The translations under genes were made by a program, and so were the position numbers. 63,811 nt of DNA from Methylophaga sulfidovorans (GTDB lineage: Bacteria > Pseudomonadota > Gammaproteobacteria > Nitrosococcales > Methylophagaceae). The stretch lies in assembly GCF_900114205.1 (NCBI RefSeq), contig NZ_FOSH01000018.1:1-63811 (forward strand), read 5' to 3'. This document shows, one piece after another, positions 30,965 through 39,521 of this stretch (position 1 is its first letter; each line of letters starts with the position of its first letter). The notes beneath the pieces are model-generated. The model worked only from the letters and a program-made list of their open reading frames with translations. It was not told the DNA's origin and searched no databases.

Positions 30965-31941
30965 GAGCGTTTCTCCAAAAATTTCACGGCAACGAGTAAC
31001 AGAACAAAAAACAAAGCTAAGCCATAACACCATGCCGACAAACTTTGTTTTGGCAGTTTTTCCTGATAAATCAATGGCAAGCTTTCCAGTTCATCCAGTT
31101 CCGCGATGGCTGCCTGAAGTGATTCAGCGGTATCGACTTCATATGCATGGTAAGGTACAGATAAGGTATTGAAAAACTTATGCAAATGGCGTTCAGGCAT
31201 CACTTTAGGGTTATCATCTCGATGTGATTTTGGCTCGCTGAAGATGCCTTGTCCGTTTTCTGTACGTAAAAAGAACCAGTACAAGCTGACTCGGTAACGT
31301 TCAAACCATTCCCGCAGCGTTTTCTGAGCACGATGGTCCAGAGTTGCCGCACCATCAGACACTAAAACGACTACACGAGATCCCGTGTGCGGTTGGTCTT
31401 TGAAATAACTAAGGCCCATTCCTAAACCCTTAGCGACGTTAGTAAATGCTAACCCTGGTGTTTCCAGGCTATTGATAGCTGCCTGAATGGCACTTTTATG
31501 TTCAGTTAATGGGCTGATATAAAATGGCTGCGTACTAAAACCTGCTACCCCAAACAAATCATGAGGACGGCGGTTAACAAATTCTGATAGTAAACGCCTG
31601 GCCGCTTGGGCTTTGGATTGTTCATTTTCATCAGGCGTCTGGCCGCCGAAGGTTTCATTCATACTGGCACTTCGATCCAGTACAAACACAATATGTGCCC
31701 CTTGTCCGGTGCGTGTCACGGTTTGCTCAAGGCTATGCAAACCGGCGAGGCCAATAATGACTGAAGCAATAGCAAGAGAAGCTGCAAGCTTTATCAAGCG
31801 GTTTAGCCAGATGGTGAGCGGATTCAGTTTAATTAGCTGTCTGCTGGGCGTCGCATGGCGATCAAATAAACTGCTGAAGAAAGGTAATAAGCTGAGTGGT
31901 AATAACAGCAACAGCCATGGCAGATGGAAAGCAAGATTCAT
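30961..31941 (-). CDS. mxaC: MxaC, VWA-domain membrane protein
   Basis: A 326-residue protein with two N-terminal membrane helices (PWLLLLLPLSLLPFF, LIKLAASLAIASVIIGLAG), a VWA domain with a full MIDAS motif (VFVLDRSASMNE near residue 85; VVVLVSDGAATLD near 190) and a C-terminal helix (GLALFFVLLLVAVKFL). The layout is that of BatA-like proteins partnered with MoxR ATPases. It overlaps mxaA and mxaK by ATGA junctions, indicating tight stoichiometry. Exact biochemical role is not known. Confidence 0.9.
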   Translation of the reverse strand: MNLAFHLPWLLLLLPLSLLPFFSSLFDRHATPSRQLIKLNPLTIWLNRLIKLAASLAIASVIIGLAGLHSLEQTVTRTGQGAHIVFVLDRSASMNETFGGQTPDENEQSKAQAARRLLSEFVNRRPHDLFGVAGFSTQPFYISPLTEHKSAIQAAINSLETPGLAFTNVAKGLGMGLSYFKDQPHTGSRVVVLVSDGAATLDHRAQKTLREWFERYRVSLYWFFLRTENGQGIFSEPKSHRDDNPKVMPERHLHKFFNTLSVPYHAYEVDTAESLQAAIAELDELESLPLIYQEKLPKQSLSAWCYGLALFFVLLLVAVKFLEKRS

Positions 31942-32879
31942 GGCTTACTCTGCACCACTTTATCAGCAGCAGCGAGTCTGTCGCATAGACGAATACAATC
32001 CGTCAGTAAGTTTGGCTTGGGTTCTTCATCAAAGAAAAATACATTTCTGGATTGCTGGAAAAAATCTTCGATTTGCGTTCGACATGCATTGAACTGTGGA
32101 TATTGTTTAATAAAATCATCAATCTGAGCGGCAAACACCGTGTGAGATGCTCGGGCATTAAACGCATCATGCATTGCTTGCATGCCACGCTGCACTTGTT
32201 CAGACGTCATATTTTTTTGGCGTCTGATACGTTTAATGTGACGCTTGGCCACATGGAATGGGGAGGTGTTGAACTTAGGTAATAAACCTGTGAGAGCAGA
32301 CCAGATTAACAAACATAAGATCAACAAACCGGCATAAATGATAATGGGTGTTTGATACCGTGAAAGCGAGTGTGTTCTGGGCGCGATATCGGCTTTCATA
32401 AAGCCATTACTACCATCATCATTACCGATACCACTTGAGACAACTTCTTTAATCGGCGACATAGTGAAATGCCATTCTGGCAAGGTGATTTCAAAACGTT
32501 GATTTGAGCTGTCAGTAAATACTAACTGTTGATCTGGAATAAGTAATGCACGGACATCTAGTGGTGCATAAAATGTTTGATAGCGAAGAGTGAGGTGGTA
32601 GAGCGTCTTTCCACCTCGCTGCTCAGAGCTCATATTGACACTGTTCAGATCAAGCCAGTAGGTCAGTTCACCTTCGACAGGCAGAGATGAGGGTGACAAA
32701 GAATAATCTGTGTCGATAGCGATCAGGTATTGGTGCTCAATAATGTCGCCGACCATTAAGCCATAGCTTCGTCCCTGATCCATTTTGATAATTTGGCCCG
32801 GGATGGTGGTCTCTGCTGAGCAGATGACAGACAGCAGAAATAAGCTTAAAATCAGTGAAATGGTGTTAAAAAGCTTCAT
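31938..32879 (-). CDS. mxaA: MxaA, calcium-insertion protein of methanol dehydrogenase
   Basis: A 313-residue protein with a signal peptide (MKLFNTISLILSLFLLSVICSA), a beta-rich periplasmic domain, one central membrane helix (IIIYAGLLILCLLIWSALTGLL near residue 180) and a cytoplasmic helical tail (ASHTVFAAQIDDFIKQYPQF). mxaA mutants elsewhere make methanol dehydrogenase lacking calcium. It begins eight bases after mxaS and overlaps mxaC. Confidence 0.88.
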   Translation of the reverse strand: MKLFNTISLILSLFLLSVICSAETTIPGQIIKMDQGRSYGLMVGDIIEHQYLIAIDTDYSLSPSSLPVEGELTYWLDLNSVNMSSEQRGGKTLYHLTLRYQTFYAPLDVRALLIPDQQLVFTDSSNQRFEITLPEWHFTMSPIKEVVSSGIGNDDGSNGFMKADIAPRTHSLSRYQTPIIIYAGLLILCLLIWSALTGLLPKFNTSPFHVAKRHIKRIRRQKNMTSEQVQRGMQAMHDAFNARASHTVFAAQIDDFIKQYPQFNACRTQIEDFFQQSRNVFFFDEEPKPNLLTDCIRLCDRLAAADKVVQSKP

Positions 32880-32887
32880 AATGGTTC

Positions 32888-33694
32888 CTACTGCATCGAA
32901 AAGTATCGACTCATTTGTCTGGCATCATAGTGATCAATCAACCAAAAGGGATGTTGATTAAAGCGACGGAATTGTTGGGTGAGATACGCTTTTCGATCTT
33001 CATATTGCTGCTGAATTTTTTGTTTTTGATCCCGGGTGATAAATACCAGAGAACTAGCACCTGTTTCGAGATCGGTGAGTTCAACGAATCGCCATAAGGG
33101 AAAATCGAGAAATTCTTTAGACTGCCATAACACCATAGGCACAACTAAATGTGCTGACAAAACAGTCATCAATGACTGTAACTGTGCTTCCGGCCAGTGA
33201 AAGTCGGAAACTAAAAATACCAGTGCAGGTTTGCCTGGTAATACCGGAAAAACCTGCTGAGTCGCTTCAGCCTGATTGGACTCTGGGCGAAGCTTTGTCA
33301 GCTCAGTGGTCAAAGCTTCGGCATCATCCAGCTTCAGCAACTTTTCTTTGAGCAGATAACAGGAAAAACGATCATTAGCCGCATTGACTGAGTCTTTAGT
33401 ACTGTCATAGACCTCGCGTAGCAATGAGGTTTTTTCACCATAGAGCATTGAGGATGAACCATCGATAAGTAAGATGACATCGATTTTGCTACGTTGCCGA
33501 AAACTTTTTACATGCAGGGATTCAAATGGATCAGTCAGGCTGGCATTTAAATCCAGCCGTGAAGTATCGGGTTCATCTAAGAATAATGATTTCTTATAAA
33601 AATCCGATCCGGTACCGCGTTGCCGGCTTTTATGTGAGCCCAGCATTAAGCCACTGATTAGACCAGTGGTTTTGTAATCAAAGGTTTGATTCAT
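32888..33694 (-). CDS. mxaS: MxaS, DUF58/VWA protein
   Basis: A 268-residue soluble DUF58-type protein: DVILLIDGSSSMLYGEKTS near residue 75 is a full MIDAS motif, and PALVFLVSDFHWPE near 150 is the second VWA strand. It resembles the DUF58 partners of MoxR ATPases. Its start overlaps the mxaR stop by ATGA. The role in methanol oxidation is inferred from the conserved mxaRS pairing; it is one of three VWA proteins in this operon. Confidence 0.88.
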   Translation of the reverse strand: MNQTFDYKTTGLISGLMLGSHKSRQRGTGSDFYKKSLFLDEPDTSRLDLNASLTDPFESLHVKSFRQRSKIDVILLIDGSSSMLYGEKTSLLREVYDSTKDSVNAANDRFSCYLLKEKLLKLDDAEALTTELTKLRPESNQAEATQQVFPVLPGKPALVFLVSDFHWPEAQLQSLMTVLSAHLVVPMVLWQSKEFLDFPLWRFVELTDLETGASSLVFITRDQKQKIQQQYEDRKAYLTQQFRRFNQHPFWLIDHYDARQMSRYFSMQ

Positions 33695-34725
33695 GGTGAT
33701 TGAATCGTATTCAATGCAGCCGTGATCAGTGATTCAACAATGTCATCACGGTTATAGTCATACACAGGATTTAAAAACAGTCTGTGCTTGGCTATTTGAC
33801 GAATAATCATATGGAAGTCTTCTGGCACAAGTGCATCACGTCCATTCAACCAGGCATTCACTCTGGCCCCACGAGCCAGATAACTGATACCGCGAGGGCC
33901 CATACCGCCGCGAATCATATTACTGGTATCAACATCGGTGATTTGAATGCCATATTCAGCCGGTTCACGCAGAGCGCGGCAGAGGTGATAACCATAATCC
34001 TGTACTTTTTCACTTGTATGCACATGATCCTGAATGGCAGCAGCAATATCATTCAGCTGCTGAAACGGCACAATCGCTTTATCGGCCGAATCCACCAGTT
34101 TGTCAGCGTCATGAAAACGTGGATTGAACATCAGATCTTTAAGTTGTTCTTCTGACTTTGGCTGCTCAACATGCAGCTCCATCATAAAGCGATCACGTGC
34201 CGCTGCTGGTAGCTCAAAGGTTTCATCCTTTTCAATACGATTACGGTCAGCAAACACCTGCAAATGTGGGAAAAAATGTGTTTGGTTAAACGCGTGTACG
34301 CTTCGTTCAGCCATGATTCTCAATAATAGAGAATGGACTTGTGGACGTGCTCGGTTAATCTCATTGAAAAAGAAAATAGAGAGTTCATCGCCATGTTTCA
34401 GTACCGGCCCAGAACTGACACCTGGTTTACCATTTTCACCAATATAGGTGTAGTAAACGAGATCATGTGGCATCAAGTCGATGGTGCCTTCAATACGTTC
34501 AAAGTTACCACCCAGACATTCAGCTACCGTTTTCAGCAAGGTGGTTTTACCGACACCCACATCACCTTCTAACAGGATATGCCCTCGCGACAGGGTGGCA
34601 ATGGTCATTAGTCTGACGATATGTTCCTGACCAAGAATAGTGTTATTGATGCTGGATTCCATCTGACGAATAAGCGCATGCCAATCTGACATCGCTATCG
34701 TTGAGGTTTTAGATAGCTGGTTCAT
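33691..34725 (-). CDS. mxaR: MxaR, MoxR-type AAA+ ATPase
   Basis: A 344-residue AAA+ ATPase: Walker A GDVGVGKTTLLKTVAE near residue 58, Walker B SIFFFNEINRARPQ near 120, sensor region LQVFADRNRIEKDETFELPAAARDRF. MoxR ATPases act as chaperones with VWA proteins; this is the founding context, in which MxaR aids maturation of active methanol dehydrogenase. It starts after the mxaI terminator and is likely expressed at lower level than mxaFJGI. Confidence 0.93.
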   Translation of the reverse strand: MNQLSKTSTIAMSDWHALIRQMESSINNTILGQEHIVRLMTIATLSRGHILLEGDVGVGKTTLLKTVAECLGGNFERIEGTIDLMPHDLVYYTYIGENGKPGVSSGPVLKHGDELSIFFFNEINRARPQVHSLLLRIMAERSVHAFNQTHFFPHLQVFADRNRIEKDETFELPAAARDRFMMELHVEQPKSEEQLKDLMFNPRFHDADKLVDSADKAIVPFQQLNDIAAAIQDHVHTSEKVQDYGYHLCRALREPAEYGIQITDVDTSNMIRGGMGPRGISYLARGARVNAWLNGRDALVPEDFHMIIRQIAKHRLFLNPVYDYNRDDIVESLITAALNTIQSP

Positions 34726-34753
34726 AGCGGTTTCACATGGAAGAAAAAGAAAA

Positions 34754-34778
34754 GACCGGCCTGAGAATAAGGCCGGTC
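34754..34778 (-). terminator. Intrinsic terminator/attenuator between mxaI and mxaR
   Basis: On the minus strand GACCGGCCT and AGGCCGGTC form a 9-bp GC-rich stem with a 7-base loop, directly followed by TTTTCTTTTTCTT. It lies 16 bases past the mxaI stop and would let the structural genes be made in excess over mxaRSACKL by partial read-through. Confidence 0.88.
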
Positions 34779-34793
34779 AGCTTCAGTAGTGGA

Positions 34794-35066
34794 TTAATAA
34801 ACCCATTTACCTGTTTTTTTGAACTGTTCAACACGATCTGCATTGCGTTTTTCCATTGCTTTTAACGCGGCATCTTGTTTGTTCAGTTCTTTTTCGCTGT
34901 GTTTTGGATCGTATTTAGATCCTTTGATTTTGTCTGGAAATCCAGGTTTGGCTTCCCAGCAATTACCAGCTGCTTTACATTTTGTTCCATCATAAGCCAT
35001 AACTGCACTAGCACCAGACAACATCATCAGGGCTGAACAAGTAACAGCGATTGTTTTTAGTTTCAT
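34794..35066 (-). CDS. mxaI: Methanol dehydrogenase small subunit MxaI
   Basis: The 90-residue precursor of the beta subunit of the alpha2-beta2 enzyme. It has a signal peptide (MKLKTIAVTCSALMMLSGASAVMA) followed by a small Lys-rich protein beginning YDGTKCKAAGNCWEAKPGFP, with the two Cys that form a disulfide, and a long charged helix (NKQDAALKAMEKRNADRVEQF). The beta subunit wraps around MxaF and has no known separate activity; its presence separates MxaFI from XoxF enzymes. A good GGAGAGA ribosome site precedes it. Confidence 0.96.
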   Translation of the reverse strand: MKLKTIAVTCSALMMLSGASAVMAYDGTKCKAAGNCWEAKPGFPDKIKGSKYDPKHSEKELNKQDAALKAMEKRNADRVEQFKKTGKWVY

Positions 35067-35102
35067 ATTTCTCTCCTTATTTTTGCGACGACATAATGAA
35101 TT

Positions 35103-35129
35103 GGTGTGCTGCCACTATGACGGCACACC
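35103..35129 (-). repeat. Stem-loop between mxaG and mxaI
   Basis: GGTGTGCTG and CGGCACACC pair over 9 bp (one G-T wobble) around a 9-base loop, about 10 bases after the mxaG stop. It lacks a T-run, so an RNA stabiliser or processing site is more likely than a terminator. Confidence 0.6.
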
Positions 35130-35138
35130 ACCCATTAA

Positions 35139-35723
35139 TTAATGATGAGTTTTATTAAAGTTATCCATTGCCTCTTTATATTCTTCCGGCACTGGTTTTG
35201 GTTTAAAGTTGGCTTTTTCTTCTTCAGTCAGCCAATCCGCTTTATCAACCGATCCCCAATAAATACTTCTTACAAAAGCCATGATGTGTAAGATTTCATC
35301 TTTTGTGAGGTTGTTGTACTGTGGGCCCATCATGCTACGAGCACCACCGTAGATAGTTTCAAAGAAGCCTTTATCATTAGCGTTTTTCGGGTAGGTGTAA
35401 TAATCATCTCCCAGAGCCGGACCTAATTTGCCTTCCGCCAAATGCCCATGACAACCTGAGCAGGCAGACATAAACAGACTTTCGCCTGCTTTGATGGCAT
35501 CATCGTCAGTGTTGTACTTGTTTTCCCCGGTATTGAGGAAATGCTCTACAGCCTCTGTTTTTTCACCTTTCTTGCCAAAAGATAAGTCCAGTACATCACC
35601 TGTAACTGTATTTCTGAAAACCAATTGAGATTGAGCGACAGGAATCAATGCCACGGAAAGTACCGAGACAGTAAGTAAAGCGATTCCCCGAATCTTCTTT
35701 GGCAAAAATGTTTTTTTAGTCAT
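35139..35723 (-). CDS. mxaG: Cytochrome cL, electron acceptor of methanol dehydrogenase
   Basis: MxaG is the periplasmic c-type cytochrome that takes electrons from PQQ in MxaF. The 194-residue protein has an N-terminal signal (RGIALLTVSVLSVALIPVAQS) and one haem site CSGCH near residue 90, followed by LAEGKLGPALGDDYYTYPKN, with MMGPQYNNLTKDEILHIMAFVR holding the probable Met axial ligand. It lies between mxaJ and mxaI in the canonical FJGI order. Confidence 0.95.
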   Translation of the reverse strand: MTKKTFLPKKIRGIALLTVSVLSVALIPVAQSQLVFRNTVTGDVLDLSFGKKGEKTEAVEHFLNTGENKYNTDDDAIKAGESLFMSACSGCHGHLAEGKLGPALGDDYYTYPKNANDKGFFETIYGGARSMMGPQYNNLTKDEILHIMAFVRSIYWGSVDKADWLTEEEKANFKPKPVPEEYKEAMDNFNKTHH

Positions 35724-35768
35724 GATTTAAAAAATTTCCTGTAATAACAAAGAGTATTTTTATTAGTG

Positions 35769-36617
35769 TTATAAAAGTGGGATGCCTTCGTCTTTCAATA
35801 CGGCTTTGATCTTCGGATCAGCTTTATGCAGAGCTGTATTGATTTCTTTCAACAGTTCCTGATCGTCACTGCGCACAGCGATCGCTTGTTCAAACTGTTG
35901 TCTGACGCCTTCGCCATCATGAGTTGGCGCTATTTCTTCAGATACCACCATCTTTAAGGGGATTGATGCTGATTTAACATAGCGCGCTGCTTCTGGTGCC
36001 CAGATATGAGCGATATCAGCTTTACCTGAAACCACCTCTGAGACCAATAAATCAGGTGCGTAACGGACATACTGGTTACGACGTGACTTGAAGCCGATTA
36101 ATGACATGGTGTAATTGAAGTTGCCTTCATATTTATCAATTTCACGAAGCATCACTTCTGAAGGACTGCCAGGCACGATGGCAAACTTAGACATATCTTT
36201 TAATGCCGGACTTTGCCAGTTCTTAATATCCAGACCTTTGTCTGCTGGATAGATAAAGGCATATCCTGATTTGTAATAAGGATCACTGGTCGCGACACGA
36301 GGGTCACCTTTGTCTACGCCCATGACGACATCACATTGGTTTTTAAGTAGCTTTTCAGTAACAAGAAAAATAGCTGCTTTGTCGGACCAGACGAACTCTA
36401 GTTCCCGATCCATGGTATCCGCTAGAATTTTTGCCAGTTGATTCTCAAAGCCTTCCTGCTGCTTATTTGAATAAGGCATTTCATCACTGGCTGCACACAC
36501 TTTGAGCGTGCTGGTATTGGCTTGTGCATTAAAGGCTAAGCCACTGCCTAATAGGAGTGCCAAAAAAGAAGGTAACATCCGACCTGATTTGGCTTGTTTC
36601 ATGTTTCGTTTCATCAT
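35769..36617 (-). CDS. mxaJ: MxaJ, periplasmic solute-binding-like accessory protein
   Basis: MxaJ is a periplasmic protein needed for active methanol dehydrogenase, proposed to assist assembly. The 282-residue product has a signal peptide (SFLALLLGSGLAFNAQA) and an SBP family 3 fold: LKVCAASDEMPYSNKQQEGFENQLAKILAD, CDVVMGVDKGDPRVATSDPYYKSGYAFIY. I place the start at the ATG pair after AAAGAGACC; a TTG 27 bases upstream would read through the downstream arm of the intergenic hairpin. It follows mxaF after that hairpin. Confidence 0.93.
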   Translation of the reverse strand: MMKRNMKQAKSGRMLPSFLALLLGSGLAFNAQANTSTLKVCAASDEMPYSNKQQEGFENQLAKILADTMDRELEFVWSDKAAIFLVTEKLLKNQCDVVMGVDKGDPRVATSDPYYKSGYAFIYPADKGLDIKNWQSPALKDMSKFAIVPGSPSEVMLREIDKYEGNFNYTMSLIGFKSRRNQYVRYAPDLLVSEVVSGKADIAHIWAPEAARYVKSASIPLKMVVSEEIAPTHDGEGVRQQFEQAIAVRSDDQELLKEINTALHKADPKIKAVLKDEGIPLL

Positions 36618-36635
36618 GTTGGTCTCTTTGATGGA

Positions 36636-36661
36636 GGCCAGCAACCATCAGGTTGCTGGCC
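36636..36661 (-). repeat. Perfect stem-loop between mxaF and mxaJ
   Basis: GGCCAGCAACC and GGTTGCTGGCC form an 11-bp perfect stem with a 4-base loop, about 50 bases past the mxaF stop and 19 before the mxaJ start. There is no T-run. It is well placed to protect the 3' end of the abundant mxaF message or to reduce read-through into mxaJ. Confidence 0.75.
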
Positions 36662-36709
36662 AGGTTTCTAACGAAATAAGTCTTAAGTTATTGACTTGTA
36701 AGCTACTGC

Positions 36710-38593
36710 TTACATGCCGTATTCACCTAAGCTCACATCGTCATATGGGCTCTTACCATCAAGTGAGAAGACCATGACACCACCACCCATTTGAGTGTTT
36801 CTTGCCAGTTCTTTAAAGGCACCTACTGCACCTAAACCAGCTGATGGGTCATTCAGGTCAAACACCAGACCAACTGCAGGCCAACCACCGACACCGTAGT
36901 TGATAGCAATATACTGTGTACCTTTATGTGTGTAAGTCATAGGATGACCGATAACACCTGAAGGTAATTTGAATTTCCACAGTAATTTACCAGTGTCAGC
37001 ATCACGTGCTTTAATGAAGCCGTCTAATGTGCCGTAGAACACTAAACCGCCTTCAGTTGCAGTGGTACCACCCCAAACAGAGAATTTCTCCATTTTTTCC
37101 CAGGCAAAGTCACCAGTAATCGCGTTGTAGGCTTTAACTTGGCCTGAACCGATACCGTTTTGACGATCACCTTTAGGACCAGGGTATGTCCATACGTTGG
37201 CACCCACGAAGAACTGACCTGCACGGTATGGCAACATGAACGGTTCCCAATCCATACATAGGTGGTTAATACCTAAGTAGAACAATTCACGTTTAGGATC
37301 GTAAGAATCGAAACCTTGGTTATGGAAGCCCATTGCTGATGGACATATATCACGTGAACGGTGTCCCATACGTGTTCCGTATTCAGGATCACGAATTGGC
37401 AGACCTGTTTCTAAGTCGACTTTTTTCACCCAGTTGGCAGTGTCATCCATTTTGTTAGCAGACACTAAATCACCCGTTTCACGATCCAGTGTGTAGATGA
37501 TGCCGTTACGGTCAGGGTGAGTCAGCAATTTACGCATTTTGCCGTTTTTGTCTTTTTGCTCAGAAAGCATCATGACGTTAACACCAGCGTAATCCCACTC
37601 ATCATGAGGTGTTTTTTGGTAACCGAATTTGGCTAAACCGGTTTCCAGATCACGACCCCAAATGGTCATTGTCCATTTGTTATCACCTGGACGCATAGTT
37701 TCGTTCCATGGAGCAGGGTTACCTGAACCATAGTAGAACATGTCTAATTGTGGATCATATGCATACCAACCCCAGTTAGTACCACCACCAATTTTCCATG
37801 CGTTATCTTCCCAGGTTGATGTACCTAGACCTTTTTGACCGTAGTGTGGGTTAGCTTTGTTGAAGTCTTTATCCAGACCAACATCTGAATCAGGACCTGT
37901 TGCATACCAACGCCATACCATTTCACCAGTATGAATGTCGTAAGCAGTTACATAACCACGAACACCTAATTCAGCACCAGATGAACCCTGGATAACCAGA
38001 TCTTTAGCTACGAATGGGGCTGCTGTTTCTGTTTGACCAACGCTGATATCACCGTTTTCTACTTTCCAGTATTCTTCACCTGTTTCAGCATTTAACGCGA
38101 CAACGTGACCATCCAGTAAGCTTTTCACGATCATGGCTGGTGCTTTGTCATCACCAGGCCAGTAAGCTAGACCACGGTTAACAACGTCACAACAAGCCAC
38201 AGCACGTGCTGCTGGATCTTGTTTTGGTTTGTGTTCCCATTTGATCACGCCTGGCTCATCCAGATCGATAGCAAATGTGTTATTAGGGAATGGTGTATGA
38301 ATAAACATTGTGCCATTCACAACAAGTGGAGCACCTTCGTGTCCGTTTAATACACCTGTTGAGAATGACCATGATGGACGCAGTTTTTTAACGTTGTCTT
38401 TATTAATTTGTTTGGCAGTACTGTAATGGGTACCAGAGAAGTCTTTCCCCTGCATTACCCAGTTTTCATTGCTTTTAGACAATTCTACTAACTTATCATT
38501 TGCAACTGACATGCCTGACATCAATCCGAGTGCGGATGAGACAGCAAGCGCAGTACCGATTTTTGACCACCGGCTATGATGCATTTCTCTCAT
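36710..38593 (-). CDS. mxaF: PQQ-dependent methanol dehydrogenase large subunit (calcium type)
   Basis: MxaF oxidises methanol to formaldehyde in the periplasm, passing electrons to cytochrome cL. After removal of a 31-residue signal (cut at SVA-ND), active-site positions match the known enzyme: the vicinal disulfide C134-C135 (mature 103-104), Glu208 (177), Asn292 (261) and catalytic Asp334 (303). The residue two after Asp334 is Ala (WDYAGVN); lanthanide XoxF enzymes have Asp there, so this is the calcium form. Tryptophan-docking propeller repeats run through the protein. AGGAGG lies four bases before the ATG. It heads mxaFJGI. Confidence 0.98.
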   Translation of the reverse strand: MREMHHSRWSKIGTALAVSSALGLMSGMSVANDKLVELSKSNENWVMQGKDFSGTHYSTAKQINKDNVKKLRPSWSFSTGVLNGHEGAPLVVNGTMFIHTPFPNNTFAIDLDEPGVIKWEHKPKQDPAARAVACCDVVNRGLAYWPGDDKAPAMIVKSLLDGHVVALNAETGEEYWKVENGDISVGQTETAAPFVAKDLVIQGSSGAELGVRGYVTAYDIHTGEMVWRWYATGPDSDVGLDKDFNKANPHYGQKGLGTSTWEDNAWKIGGGTNWGWYAYDPQLDMFYYGSGNPAPWNETMRPGDNKWTMTIWGRDLETGLAKFGYQKTPHDEWDYAGVNVMMLSEQKDKNGKMRKLLTHPDRNGIIYTLDRETGDLVSANKMDDTANWVKKVDLETGLPIRDPEYGTRMGHRSRDICPSAMGFHNQGFDSYDPKRELFYLGINHLCMDWEPFMLPYRAGQFFVGANVWTYPGPKGDRQNGIGSGQVKAYNAITGDFAWEKMEKFSVWGGTTATEGGLVFYGTLDGFIKARDADTGKLLWKFKLPSGVIGHPMTYTHKGTQYIAINYGVGGWPAVGLVFDLNDPSAGLGAVGAFKELARNTQMGGGVMVFSLDGKSPYDDVSLGEYGM

Positions 38594-38866
38594 ATATCCT
38601 CCTATTTGTTTTGAGAGTCAGTCAATGCTGACTTTGTGTATCAGCTGTAAAAAAGCACGGCTGAGCACAAAGGTCATCTTCTTATCTTTGCTGTAACAGG
38701 GGATAGAGAGCGACACCTTAAACATTCAGGGAAGTTATCCTTAAAACGATGGTGAGGCTTTATAGGTATAACTACTTATTGTTATTTATCAGAGCGTTAG
38801 GTTTTGTTTTCATTTTTCGATGGGATGGATGAGTAAAAACATAATGAACTTTTTCACTAGCTTTGC
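38594..38866 (-). promoter_or_regulatory. mxaF promoter/leader region
   Basis: The 273 bases between the response-regulator gene and mxaF must hold the mxaF promoter. I could not find an unambiguous -35/-10 pair. A short inverted repeat (GTCAG-CATTGA-CTGAC) lies just before the AGGAGG site, and TAAGTAGTTATACCTATAAA further upstream is a possible -10 area. The long leader could carry regulator sites. Confidence 0.45.
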
Positions 38867-39511
38867 TTAATTGGGCGGTGTAGTAATCAGGCCTGTTTTT
38901 TGTGCCAGGAAAATAATCTCAGCTAAATTATTGGTACCTAATTTTCGCATCATATTGGTTTTATAATTTGAAACTGTTTTAGGTGCCAGAGCCAGATTTT
39001 CAGCCATTTCATTGATACTTTTACCTTCAGCTACCATTCGGAATACGGCAAACTCCTGGTGTGATAAAGAATGTACTTTCTGATCGGCATGAATGAGTTT
39101 TTCCATGGCAATGGAACGAGCTATTTCAGTACTGAGATAATGACCACGGCTGGAGATAGTCTTAACGGCCTCAATCAATACGGAAGATGGACAGGACTTG
39201 GTGATATAACCGCGGGCGCCCATATCCATAGCTCGCATAGCAAGGGTCGAATCATCATGCATGGTACAGACAAGAATTTTGGCTTGAGGATCTCTGGCTG
39301 TAATCCGGCGGATACATTCAAGTCCACCGGCTCCGGGCATACTGATATCAATGATGCAGACATCGGGTTTGTTACTGACATATAGTCGGTAACCTTCTTC
39401 AGAGTTGCTGGCCTGACCGATAACGTCAAAGCCTGAAGAGTTCAATAAATGCTGGTAGCCATCTCGAAGAATGGCATGATCGTCGATTAGTAAAATAGTC
39501 GTTTTGGACAT
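38867..39511 (-). CDS. mxaB: NarL/LuxR-type response regulator of the mxa cluster
   Basis: A 214-residue response regulator: receiver domain with DD at 10-11, phospho-acceptor Asp55 (VCIIDISMPG) and conserved Lys in GYITKSCP, then a LuxR-type helix-turn-helix (SLSHQEFAVFRMVAEGKSINEMAENLALAPKTVSNYKTNMMRKL). It precedes mxaF on the same strand and follows its kinase gene by 10 bases. It matches MxaB of methylotrophs and MoxX of Paracoccus, which activate mxaF transcription. Which name is correct is uncertain. Confidence 0.85.
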   Translation of the reverse strand: MSKTTILLIDDHAILRDGYQHLLNSSGFDVIGQASNSEEGYRLYVSNKPDVCIIDISMPGAGGLECIRRITARDPQAKILVCTMHDDSTLAMRAMDMGARGYITKSCPSSVLIEAVKTISSRGHYLSTEIARSIAMEKLIHADQKVHSLSHQEFAVFRMVAEGKSINEMAENLALAPKTVSNYKTNMMRKLGTNNLAEIIFLAQKTGLITTPPN

Positions 39512-39521
39512 AATGGTTTAC

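Noticed and set aside
30965-31033. Longer MxaK start inside mxaC
   Set aside because: The ATGA overlap with the mxaC stop gives a start right before the membrane helix; the extra 23 codons overlap mxaC coding sequence.
35769-36617. Amino-acid ABC transporter binding protein
   Set aside because: The fold is SBP family 3, but position between mxaF and mxaG and lack of transporter genes identify it as MxaJ.
36710-38593. XoxF-type lanthanide methanol dehydrogenase
   Set aside because: The diagnostic Asp two residues after the catalytic Asp is Ala, and mxaI is present.
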